A stretch of 6,952 bases of DNA. It comes from CALKXV01 sp964632495. GTDB taxonomy: Bacteria; Pseudomonadota; Alphaproteobacteria; Rhodobacterales; Rhodobacteraceae. A model generated the notes under the pieces. The model was not told where the DNA came from and made no database searches. It was given only the letters and a program-made list of their open reading frames with translations. The stretch lies in contig CAZWDS010000123.1 of the NCBI GenBank assembly GCA_964632495.1, positions 1-6,952 on the forward strand. Direction: 5' to 3'. Each line of letters opens with the position of its first letter. Within the stretch, counting starts at the first letter, position 1. A program made the position numbers and the translations under genes. This document shows, piece after piece, positions 1 to 5,284 of this stretch.

Positions 1-1121
1 ATGTTTTCGATCAAGACGCCCATTTGGTGTTCGCCCCGGCCTGACACCACAAAGGCTTCGCCGCCGGGTGTGTCTTCGACCTTGATGGCGACGTTGCCTT
101 CGGCCTCTTTCATCAGACGTTCGCGGATGACGCGGGATTGCACCTTTTTACCGTCGCGGCCTGCAAGGGGGCTGTCGTTGATACCGAAGGTGACGCTGAT
201 GGTGGGCGGATCGATTGGATCGGATTCCAAGGGCGTGTCGATGGCCAGTGCGCAGATCGTGTCGGACACGGTGGCTTTGGTCATGCCGGCCAGCGAAACG
301 ATATCGCCTGCGGTGGCGTTTTCGATGTCTTGTTGGCCAAGGCCCCGGAAGGCCTGAATGCGGGTGACGCGGAATTGTTCGATCTTTTGGCCCACACGCG
401 TGAGGGCCTGCACGGTGGCCCCGACCTTGATCTGGCCGCTTTCAACGCGGCCCGTCAGGACACGACCGACAAAGGGGTCGGCGGAAAGGGTGGTGGCCAG
501 CATTTGGAAATCATCATCAACCGCCGCGATTTGGCGCGGGGCAGGGACGTGGTTGACGACAAGGTTGAACAAGGCCGACAGATCTTTTTGCGGACCGTTT
601 TCTTCGGCATCCGCCCAACCCGAGCGGCCCGAGGCGTAAAGATGCGGGAAGTCCAGTTGTTCTTCGTTGGCGTCAAGTGCGGCGAAGAGGTCAAACACTT
701 CGTCCAGCGCGCGGTCTGGTTCGGCGTCGGGTTTGTCGACTTTGTTCAGGACGACAATGGGGCGCAGGCCAAGGGCGAGGGCTTTGGAGGTGACGAATTT
801 GGTTTGCGGCATCGGGCCTTCGGCAGCGTCCACCAAAAGGACAACGCCGTCGACCATGGACAGGATGCGTTCCACCTCGCCTCCGAAATCGGCGTGGCCC
901 GGTGTATCAACGATGTTGATGCGCGTGCCTTTCCATTCGACGCTTGTCGCCTTGGCCAGGATGGTGATCCCGCGTTCGCGTTCCAGGTCGTTGCTGTCCA
1001 TCGCACGCTCGGACACGGCCTGACCTTCGCGGAAGGTGCCGGATTGGGCGAGCATGGCATCCACGAGTGTGGTTTTGCCATGGTCGACGTGCGCGATGAT
1101 CGCGATATTGCGAAGGTCCAT
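1..1121 (-). CDS. typA: Translational GTPase TypA/BipA, N-terminal part (3' end beyond window)
   Basis: TypA/BipA is a ribosome-associated GTPase of the EF-G/LepA class, linked to ribosome assembly and to growth under stress and cold. Reading the reverse strand from the ATG at 1121 gives 373 codons of a protein usually about 600 residues long, so the C-terminal third lies outside the window. The G domain is intact: P-loop AHVDHGKTT at residues 10-18, switch motif RERGITI at 48-54, DTPGH at 72-76 and NKVD at 126-129. Elongation-factor domain II and the start of the following domain come after it; the visible part ends near the GRGELQMGVLIEN stretch typical of the family. A GGAG sits about 8 bases before the ATG. 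No frameshift is visible. The family is certain; TypA is chosen over LepA and EF-G because the N-terminus (MDLRNIAIIAHVDHGKTTLVD) and the short G domain match TypA. It is probably transcribed on its own, downstream of the gene-free stretch 1122-1525. Confidence 0.96.
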   Translation of the reverse strand, partial: MDLRNIAIIAHVDHGKTTLVDAMLAQSGTFREGQAVSERAMDSNDLERERGITILAKATSVEWKGTRINIVDTPGHADFGGEVERILSMVDGVVLLVDAAEGPMPQTKFVTSKALALGLRPIVVLNKVDKPDAEPDRALDEVFDLFAALDANEEQLDFPHLYASGRSGWADAEENGPQKDLSALFNLVVNHVPAPRQIAAVDDDFQMLATTLSADPFVGRVLTGRVESGQIKVGATVQALTRVGQKIEQFRVTRIQAFRGLGQQDIENATAGDIVSLAGMTKATVSDTICALAIDTPLESDPIDPPTISVTFGINDSPLAGRDGKKVQSRVIRERLMKEAEGNVAIKVEDTPGGEAFVVSGRGEHQMGVLIEN

Positions 1122-1248
1122 TGATGTCTCCGGGGTGGTTTGGGCGGCACTTATCGGTTTCGATTGGGGCGGTCCAGCCCGAAGTCGCAAAGCGTGTCAC
1201 AGGTGCGGTCGGATGCCGCTGCCCGCGTGTGGGTTTTACCTGTCGTTC

Positions 1249-1269
1249 GCGCGTGAAAAAAGGACGCGC
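1249..1269. repeat. Small GC-rich stem-loop with an A/T-run loop
   Basis: The arms GCGCGT (1249-1254) and ACGCGC (1264-1269) are perfectly complementary and flank a 9-base loop that is mostly A on the plus strand and mostly T on the minus strand. No T run follows the stem on either strand, so it is not a standard intrinsic terminator. It lies about 130 bases upstream of the typA ATG and could sit in the typA leader or be chance. Confidence 0.35.
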
Positions 1270-1476
1270 CGGGTGATTGAGCGGTGACTTGAAAGTCGTT
1301 TGGCACAGGTCCGTTGGGAGGGATGTCAATCACCGCCAGAGTTGGTTGAGAGTTCGGGCCAACCTGTCTGGTTTGGGTGAATGCTTGTTCCTGGGCCAGT
1401 GATACGAGGTTAGCGGCGCTTGGTGTCGTCGCATTGATGCAGGTCAAGCCTGTCATCAAGCTTTGGTTTGATGAGT

Positions 1477-1509
1477 GTGTTCAGTATCTTAAGTTGATCG
1501 AACACTTAA
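1477..1509. repeat. Two overlapping, mutually exclusive inverted repeats just past soxT
   Basis: GTGTTC (1477-1482) pairs with GAACAC (1500-1505), and TTAAGT (1489-1494) pairs with ACTTAA (1504-1509). The second arms overlap, so only one hairpin can form at a time. The structure starts 17 bases past the soxT stop codon on the minus strand. It is AT-rich and has no T tail, so it is weak as a rho-independent terminator; it could be a processing or 3'-end signal for the soxSRT transcript, or an AT-rich protein site. I infer no firm function. Confidence 0.35.
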
Positions 1510-1525
1510 TTTTACGAGGCAAAAG

Positions 1526-2578
1526 CTAGTTCGCAGGCGCAAATCCGGTGATGAGTTGGCGCAAACCAATGGCGGCTCCGGCGAAGATTGCGGCGAAGGT
1601 GATCGGGGCGCTGAAGGCGAGGACGGAAAAGGCTGAAATCCCCTGTCCGACGCTGCACCCGACCGCCAGGACTGCGCCGACGCCCATGATGGCGGCTCCG
1701 AAGATTTGACGGCGCAGTTCGCGGGGGTCTTCGCAGGCTTCCCAACGGAAGTGGCCTTTAGAGTATGAGCCAAGGCAGGCGCCCAGTACCACGCCCAGAA
1801 CGGATCCAACGCCGAAGGACAAGGCTGTGCCCGAGGCTGTCATGCTGTAATAGATCGTGTCGCCGATTGGGGCAGAGAATGTATGTGTTTCAATGGGTTC
1901 CGTGCCAAAGCCAATTCCTGCGATCCAGTAGGTGCCAAGCCAGCCGGTCAGGATGGCCAACCCCACGATGATGCCCCAGAACACATGCGTGAAGGACTGT
2001 CGCATTTGGCGACTGGTCAAGGCTAAGGCGATCAACGCCCCTCCGATGACAATACCGGTTGCCAGGGGAGGTATTCCCCAGCCTGTGGCCAGTTGGCTAA
2101 ACCCTTGCGGAGTAGTGGTTTGGGTTTCGACAGGAAAAAGCCAGACGCGGGTATGGGCCAGAGGGCCAGACAGGACCATGGCGGCGGACAGGCCCATGAC
2201 AAGGACGATGACAAAGGACCTAAGGTCTCCGCCCCCCAATCGGGCCAATGCGCCGTAGCCGCAGTTGCCGGACAAGGCCATGCCGTAGCCGAACATCAAG
2301 CCTCCGATGATTGTGGCGATGGGGTTCCAGACGCGGTCGAGGTAGGCCGTCTGGCCAATGTCGAACAGGCCTGTGGCCATGGCTGTGTGCGTTCCGATGA
2401 TCGACACGCCAATGGCCAGCGCCCACATGCGCATCCGGCGATCATCCGAGGAATAAAGCACGTCTTCGATGGCACCCAAGGTGCAAAAGCGTCCGATCCT
2501 TGCGGCCAGTCCAAGGGCGATGCCGCCGATCAGACCGATCAGGGCGGCGGTATTGGCTTCGCCAATCAGATCGATCAT
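1526..2578 (-). CDS. soxT: YeeE/YedE-family sulfur-compound permease SoxT
   Basis: This is a 350-residue polytopic inner-membrane protein of the YeeE/YedE (TsuA-type) family, whose characterised members take up thiosulfate. The family's conserved cysteine sites are all present: Cys32 in GRFCTLG, Cys106 in SGNCGYG and Cys308 in VGCSVGQG. In the Spirochaeta TsuA structure such cysteines line the thiosulfate path. Several hydrophobic segments run from about residue 10 to the C-terminus, and two further cysteines lie in the loop near LGACLGSY and WEACEDP. The ATG at 2578 is preferred over an in-frame TTG at 2596, because a strong AGGGGAGG lies 5 bases before the ATG and the TTG form would consume it. 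It is the last gene of the soxS-soxR-soxT operon, 42 bases after soxR. The same order, soxSRT, is known in Pseudaminobacter, where it is needed for thiosulfate oxidation. The family is certain; the substrate (thiosulfate, sulfite or another sulfur anion) is inferred. Confidence 0.88.
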   Translation of the reverse strand: MIDLIGEANTAALIGLIGGIALGLAARIGRFCTLGAIEDVLYSSDDRRMRMWALAIGVSIIGTHTAMATGLFDIGQTAYLDRVWNPIATIIGGLMFGYGMALSGNCGYGALARLGGGDLRSFVIVLVMGLSAAMVLSGPLAHTRVWLFPVETQTTTPQGFSQLATGWGIPPLATGIVIGGALIALALTSRQMRQSFTHVFWGIIVGLAILTGWLGTYWIAGIGFGTEPIETHTFSAPIGDTIYYSMTASGTALSFGVGSVLGVVLGACLGSYSKGHFRWEACEDPRELRRQIFGAAIMGVGAVLAVGCSVGQGISAFSVLAFSAPITFAAIFAGAAIGLRQLITGFAPAN

Positions 2579-2583
2579 CTGGT

Positions 2584-2594
2584 CCTCCCCTCCC
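2584..2594 (-). promoter_or_regulatory. Strong Shine-Dalgarno that sets the soxT start
   Basis: On the minus strand GGGAGGGGAGG ends 5 bases before the ATG at 2578. It is the strongest ribosome binding site in the soxSRT operon. It argues for the ATG over the in-frame TTG at 2596, which would place this purine run inside the coding sequence. Confidence 0.75.
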
Positions 2595-2620
2595 AAGTTG
2601 ATCGTTGCTTTGCGGTTTGG

Positions 2621-2998
2621 TCAGTCGTCGGCAGACCGGCAGAAAAGGTCGTAGACCACTTCGATGATTTGCCGGGGTCTGTCGTCTGTCAGGCTGTAGT
2701 AGATCGCTTTGCCTTCGCGGCGCGGTGTGACCAGTCCTTCAAGGCGCAGGCGGGTCAGTTGTTGGGATACGGCCGCCTGGCGGGCCGACAAAAGGTCTTC
2801 CAGTTCCGTGACGGATTTTTCGCCCGAGGCCAGATGGCACAGGATCATCAAGCGGCCTTCGTGGCTGATCGCTTTCAGGAAGTTGGACGCGTCTTGCGCG
2901 TTCTTGACCATCTTTTCCATGTCGTCGGCACACATGTTTGCGTCGAACACAGGCAGGCGTGACGGGCGCGGTGGTTTAGGTGTGGTTTCCAGAGTCAT
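2621..2998 (-). CDS. soxR: Persulfide-responsive ArsR-family repressor SoxR (SqrR/BigR type)
   Basis: This is a 125-residue winged-helix repressor of the ArsR family. After an N-terminal extension, the core runs from about residue 35 (FLKAISHEGRLMILCHLASGE) through the recognition helix (SARQAAVSQQLTRLRLEGLV, 71-90) and the wing (TPRREGKAIYYSLTD, 91-105) to a C-terminal helix. Cys54 and Cys120 are 66 residues apart, the same spacing as Cys41 and Cys107 of Rhodobacter SqrR, which form a tetrasulfide-type link with reactive sulfur and release DNA. A third cysteine, Cys23, lies in the extension, as in SqrR. Metal-site motifs such as ELCVCDL are absent, so a metal sensor is unlikely. It lies 3 bases after soxS and 42 before soxT, with only a modest CAGG ribosome site inside the end of soxS. 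It is expected to bind the operators at 3409-3426 and 4816-4835 and so control its own operon, soxVW and soxX. It is unrelated to the superoxide sensor also named SoxR. Confidence 0.93.
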   Translation of the reverse strand: MTLETTPKPPRPSRLPVFDANMCADDMEKMVKNAQDASNFLKAISHEGRLMILCHLASGEKSVTELEDLLSARQAAVSQQLTRLRLEGLVTPRREGKAIYYSLTDDRPRQIIEVVYDLFCRSADD

Positions 2999-3001
2999 GG
3001 G

Positions 3002-3373
3002 TCAGCCTGTTGTGTCCAAAGAGATGTCGGCCTGTTCGAACATGATGTTCAGCAAGCCCCAGAAAAAGTCTTCTCCGGGATAGCCTTCGATGCGACCAAC
3101 CTCAATTCCGTCTTTTACCAGTATAAACGTCGGTGTAAATCTGACACCCGTTTTGAATGTCACGTTTTCGGGAGTTTCGCCGTGAAGGTCAAAGCGTTGC
3201 AGGGGGGCCGTTTTGCCTTCGGATGTCTTGGGGTAAATGTGCGCGATTTCTTGATTCCAGCGCTCGCACCAGACACAGCCCGTTTCTTCGGCCATAAGCA
3301 GGCGCGTTTCGGCGAAAGCGCCGATTGGGGCCACGATCAGAGCCGTGGCAAGACATCTTAGAAGCCAGTTCAA
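3002..3373 (-). CDS. soxS: Periplasmic thioredoxin SoxS of the sox locus
   Basis: This is a thioredoxin-fold protein with a signal peptide. SoxS in Paracoccus is a periplasmic thioredoxin needed for full expression or activity of the Sox system, and related proteins help keep SoxY reduced. Counting from a TTG at 3373 (123 residues), the signal peptide is NWLLRCLATALIVAPIGAFA with likely cleavage after Ala21. The redox motif CVWC is at 33-36, followed by ERWNQEI, and the cis-proline is in FTPTF (Pro81). The frame stays open to an ATG at 3448, but that start would leave a long N-terminus before the signal peptide and place both candidate promoters and the operator inside the gene. The TTG has AGGTGA 5 bases upstream and lies downstream of the predicted transcription start, so I prefer it; the ATG at 3409 is less likely. 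It is the first gene of soxS-soxR-soxT. It is not the regulator SoxS of enteric bacteria. The start is moderately certain, the function good. Confidence 0.85.
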   Translation of the reverse strand: MNWLLRCLATALIVAPIGAFAETRLLMAEETGCVWCERWNQEIAHIYPKTSEGKTAPLQRFDLHGETPENVTFKTGVRFTPTFILVKDGIEVGRIEGYPGEDFFWGLLNIMFEQADISLDTTG

Positions 3374-3385
3374 AACGTCACCTGA

Positions 3386-3414
3386 TTGACGAATATTCCT
3401 TCCGAACATATCCT
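3386..3414 (+). promoter_or_regulatory. Candidate sigma-70 promoter for soxVW
   Basis: TTGACG (3386-3391) and TATCCT (3409-3414) are separated by exactly 17 bases, upstream of the soxV ATG at 3452. They match the bacterial consensus at 5 of 6 and 4 of 6 positions. The -10 box is part of the candidate SoxR operator, so bound repressor would block it. Called by eye. Confidence 0.55.
3391..3398. repeat. GAATATTC palindrome in the soxS-soxV promoter region
   Basis: A perfect 8-base palindrome lies between the -35 and -10 boxes of the proposed soxV promoter and just downstream of the proposed soxS -10. It contains the GAAT and ATTC half-site sequences of the nearby operator, without the 8-base spacing. 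It may be a second or auxiliary repressor contact, or chance. Confidence 0.35.
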
Positions 3415-3432
3415 GATTTTTGAATACTTCAA
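3405..3432 (-). promoter_or_regulatory. Candidate sigma-70 promoter for soxSRT
   Basis: On the minus strand TTGAAG (3432-3427) and TATGTT (3410-3405) have a 16-base spacer. The predicted transcript would begin near 3398, about 25 bases before the TTG start of soxS at 3373. The candidate SoxR operator fills the spacer and touches the -10. Called by eye. Confidence 0.5.
3409..3426. promoter_or_regulatory. Candidate SoxR operator between soxS and soxV
   Basis: The site reads TATCC-N8-GAATA, that is ATCC-N8-GAAT, one base off a perfect ATTC-N8-GAAT palindrome. It shares the right half TTTTTGAAT with the perfect site upstream of soxX. It overlaps the -10 of the soxV promoter and fills the spacer of the soxS promoter, so one bound dimer could shut both. 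In Paracoccus pantotrophus SoxR is known to bind the soxS-soxV and soxW-soxX gaps, the same two places found here. Confidence 0.65.
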
Positions 3433-3451
3433 CGATGAAGGCCTCCATCCC

Positions 3452-4192
3452 ATGTTCGACGTTACGTTTTTCGGAGCATTTGTGGCTGGGCTGATTTCGT
3501 TTCTGTCGCCCTGTATTTTGCCGATTGTGCCGTTTTACCTAAGCTATCTGGCAGGTGTTGGCATGAACCAAATCTCGGCGGATGCGCCTGTGACGGGGGC
3601 TGTGCGGCGGCGCGCTTTTCTGGCGGCGATCCTGTTTTCGTTGGGTGTCATCACCGTGTTTATGGGGCTTGGAGCCACGGCTACGGCCTTTGGGCAGATG
3701 GTGCGCGATTATTTCGACATCCTGAGGTGGGTGGCGGCGGCGATCATCATTGCCATGGGTTTGCACTTTTTGGGCGTTGTGCGGATTGGCATTCTGTACC
3801 GCCAGTTCCGGGCCGATGCGGGCGAGACGTCGAATGTCAGTCTGTTGGGAGCCTTTGTGATCGGGTTGGCCTTTGCCTTTGGCTGGACGCCTTGCGTGGG
3901 GCCGGTTTTGGCGGCGATCCTGTTTATGGCGGGTGGGCAGGACTCGGCGATGCAGGGGGCGACGTTGTTGTTTGCTTACGGGTTGGGGATGACCTTGCCG
4001 TTTGTGGTGGCGGCCTTGTTTATCGGCCCGTTCATGGCCTTCATGGGGCGGTTCCGGCGGCATTTGGGGACGGTTGAGAAAATCATGGGTGTGATGCTGA
4101 TTGTCTTTGGCGTGCTGATTGCGACGAATACGATCAATCATATTGCCCAATGGATGCTAGAGACCTTTCCGGTCTTTATGAACATCGGCTAA
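3452..4192 (+). CDS. soxV: CcdA/DsbD-type membrane thiol-electron carrier SoxV
   Basis: This is a 246-residue inner-membrane protein of the CcdA/DsbD-beta family. It carries reducing equivalents from cytoplasmic thioredoxin to periplasmic thioredoxins, here SoxW and perhaps SoxS. The two signature sites with the redox cysteines are FLSPCILPIVP (Cys21) and FGWTPCVGPVLAAIL (Cys148), arranged in two inverted halves, and there are about six hydrophobic helices. The length is normal for SoxV/CcdA. The ATG at 3452 starts directly at the first helix (MFDVTFFGAFVAGLISFL), and GAAGG lies about 10 bases upstream; earlier in-frame starts at 3386 would put the promoter inside the gene. It is followed 25 bases later by soxW. 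The gene could be called ccdA from sequence alone; the soxV name rests on the neighbours. Confidence 0.93.
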   Translation: MFDVTFFGAFVAGLISFLSPCILPIVPFYLSYLAGVGMNQISADAPVTGAVRRRAFLAAILFSLGVITVFMGLGATATAFGQMVRDYFDILRWVAAAIIIAMGLHFLGVVRIGILYRQFRADAGETSNVSLLGAFVIGLAFAFGWTPCVGPVLAAILFMAGGQDSAMQGATLLFAYGLGMTLPFVVAALFIGPFMAFMGRFRRHLGTVEKIMGVMLIVFGVLIATNTINHIAQWMLETFPVFMNIG

Positions 4193-4217
4193 CGCGCCTT
4201 AGGCGAAGGAGGACAAG

Positions 4218-4796
4218 ATGAGACGGATTTTTCTGACACTGGTGGCACTGGTCATGGCGTTCAGCGTCGAGGCGGCAGAACTGGGTGACGATGGCCTGCA
4301 CAAAGCGCCGTGGATGCGCGACACGTTCAAGGATTTGAGCGAGGATTTGGCCGAGGCCAACGCCGAGGGCAAGCGTCTGTTGCTGATGTTCGAACAGCGG
4401 GGCTGCATCTATTGCACCAAGATGCACAACGAGGTTTTTCCGGACGAGGCGATCACCAAGATGTTCGGGGATAACTATTTTGTGGTGCAGTTGAACCTGC
4501 ACGGCGACATCGAAGTGACCGACTTCGACGGCGAAATTCTGGCGGAAAAAGATATGGCGCGGAAATGGGGGATTCTGTTCACGCCGATGATGATGTTTAT
4601 GCCGGAAGAGGTTGGAGCAGACCAATCGGCACCTCAGGTGGCTGTCGCTTCGATGCCGGGCGCGTTCGGAAAGGGCACCACTTTGGACATGCTGACCTGG
4701 GTCGCCGAGAAGCGTTATCTTCTTGATGACGGTGAGGATTTCCAGCGCTACCACGCCCGTCGCATTCAGGAACGTAACAATGGATCATTTGATTGA
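4218..4796 (+). CDS. soxW: Periplasmic thioredoxin SoxW
   Basis: This 192-residue thioredoxin-like protein has a signal peptide (RRIFLTLVALVMAFSVEAA, cleavage near residue 19-20). The redox motif CIYC is at 63-66 in EQRGCIYCTKMH, the cis-proline is in LFTPMMMF (Pro123), and the C-terminus is a helical extension. In Paracoccus SoxW receives electrons from SoxV and is thought to keep the SoxY carrier cysteine free for sulfur loading. An AAGGAGG lies 5 bases before the ATG, the best ribosome site in the window. It is 25 bases downstream of soxV and surely cotranscribed with it. Like SoxS it has the CxxC plus nearby aromatic residues of the SoxW/thioredoxin_2-like group rather than the WCGPC of cytoplasmic thioredoxin. 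It is intact, with no odd features. Confidence 0.93.
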   Translation: MRRIFLTLVALVMAFSVEAAELGDDGLHKAPWMRDTFKDLSEDLAEANAEGKRLLLMFEQRGCIYCTKMHNEVFPDEAITKMFGDNYFVVQLNLHGDIEVTDFDGEILAEKDMARKWGILFTPMMMFMPEEVGADQSAPQVAVASMPGAFGKGTTLDMLTWVAEKRYLLDDGEDFQRYHARRIQERNNGSFD

Positions 4797-4815
4797 TCGC
4801 TGCGTCGCGGCGAAG

Positions 4816-4835
4816 AAATTCAGCTTTTTGAATTT
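4816..4835. promoter_or_regulatory. Perfect palindromic SoxR operator upstream of soxX
   Basis: AAATTC (4816-4821) and GAATTT (4830-4835) form a perfect 6-base inverted repeat separated by 8 bases. It contains ATTC-N8-GAAT, the type of half-site spacing that, from memory, is reported for SqrR-like repressors. The spacer ends in TTTTT as in the site at 3409-3426. It lies 65 bases before the soxX ATG, in the gap where SoxR binds in Paracoccus. I could not assign a good -35/-10 pair for soxX; TTGCGT (4840-4845) and TAGTGT (4864-4869) with an 18-base gap is only a weak candidate. Confidence 0.75.
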
Positions 4836-4900
4836 GTTGTTGCGTGCCGCGGAATGTGTGCGCTAGTGTTCCAAAGACACATGATGCTTAGGGAGGGCTC

Positions 4901-5275
4901 ATGACAAAACTGATTTCAATTGCTTCGGTCGCGTTCTGCGGATTTGCGTTTTCTGCGCAAGCTGCCGAAATTGCGCCTACTGATGTTGTCTACAATGACG
5001 GCGCAGTAGAAACATCGCTGAGCGGTGTTGCCGGAAACGCCGACGAGGGCGCTATCTTGATGAACAAGGGAGCAGGGAACTGCATCGCTTGTCACGAAGT
5101 CTCGGCCTTGTCGCATTTGCCGTTTCACGGCGAAATCGGCCCCATACTGGACGGTGCGGCAAGCCGCTGGACCGAAGCCGAACTTCGCGGGATCGTCGCG
5201 AATGCGAAGAACTTTTTCCCAGACTCGATGATGCCGTCCTTATTCAAATCCTCAAATCTGTCCAACGGGCGCTGA
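4901..5275 (+). CDS. soxX: Sulfur-oxidation c-type cytochrome SoxX, C-terminally truncated
   Basis: SoxX is the small monohaem cytochrome of the periplasmic SoxAX complex, which joins thiosulfate to the SoxYZ carrier. The 124 residues show a signal peptide (MTKLISIASVAFCGFAFSAQA), the haem site CIACH at 61-65, the GPILDGAASRW segment at 80-90 and the distal ligand loop SMMPSLFK, with Met111 the likely haem ligand. Homology fades after about Lys116; the usual final 30-40 residues, including the last helix, are absent and replaced by SSNLSNGR and a stop. AGGGAGGG lies 3 bases before the ATG, and a perfect SoxR operator is upstream. Downstream, instead of soxY, comes a decayed amylosucrase, so the truncation comes from a rearrangement. 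The haem could still attach, but without the closing helix the fold is probably unstable; I think it is a remnant, though not proven. The stop is in the same reading frame as the amylosucrase that follows. Confidence 0.85.
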   Translation: MTKLISIASVAFCGFAFSAQAAEIAPTDVVYNDGAVETSLSGVAGNADEGAILMNKGAGNCIACHEVSALSHLPFHGEIGPILDGAASRWTEAELRGIVANAKNFFPDSMMPSLFKSSNLSNGR

Positions 5276-5284
5276 CGTCAGACA
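5249..5284. other. Rearrangement junction between soxX and the amylosucrase remnant
   Basis: SoxX-like sequence ends about 5248 and amylosucrase-like sequence begins about 5285 with YAVSSYRDV. The 36 bases between match neither family by eye. I see no insertion-sequence end, target-site duplication or tRNA piece here. It is most simply read as a deletion or illegitimate join that removed the end of soxX and everything up to the middle of the amylosucrase barrel. Confidence 0.65.

Larger units (their letters stand above)
1122..1525. other. Intergenic stretch between typA and soxT, no gene recognised
   Basis: About 400 bases lie between the start of typA and the stop of soxT, both on the minus strand. 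A 102-codon minus-strand frame at 1151-1459 resembles no family I know and has no clear ribosome binding site, so I do not call it a gene. The stretch should hold the end of the soxSRT transcript and the typA promoter. I could not fix a convincing -35/-10 pair: a TTGACA occurs on the minus strand at 1323-1328, but nothing like a -10 lies 16-18 bases after it. Two inverted-repeat structures are listed separately. Confidence 0.6.

Noticed and set aside
138..1124. Long plus-strand open frame of 328 codons
   Set aside because: It lies antisense to typA, whose GTPase motifs are unmistakable on the minus strand; the plus-strand protein is rich in repetitive Gly/Asp/Val without any recognisable domain.
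1249..1269. Possible rho-independent terminator with a T-rich run
   Set aside because: The T run is in the loop, not after the stem, so the structure does not fit a terminator on either strand.
1151..1459. Minus-strand open frame of 102 codons between typA and soxT
   Set aside because: No recognisable family, no clear ribosome binding site, and a low-complexity Thr/Pro/Arg-rich end. Treated as non-coding.
2621..3373. Reading soxR and soxS as the superoxide-response regulators SoxR and SoxS
   Set aside because: The proteins are an ArsR-type repressor and a thioredoxin, not a MerR-type iron-sulfur sensor and an AraC-type activator; only the names coincide.
3539..4150. Minus-strand open frame of 203 codons opposite soxV
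   Set aside because: The His/Arg/Gln-rich composition is typical of a frame antisense to a membrane protein gene; soxV on the plus strand is clear.
4783..4798. Inverted repeat GATCA-N6-TGATC over the soxW stop codon
   Set aside because: Only 5 base pairs, AT-rich, no T tail; too weak to call a terminator or operator beside the far better palindrome at 4816-4835.
5249..5284. Possible mobile element end or attachment site at the soxX/amylosucrase join
   Set aside because: No terminal inverted repeat, direct repeat, transposase remnant or tRNA fragment could be seen on either side.
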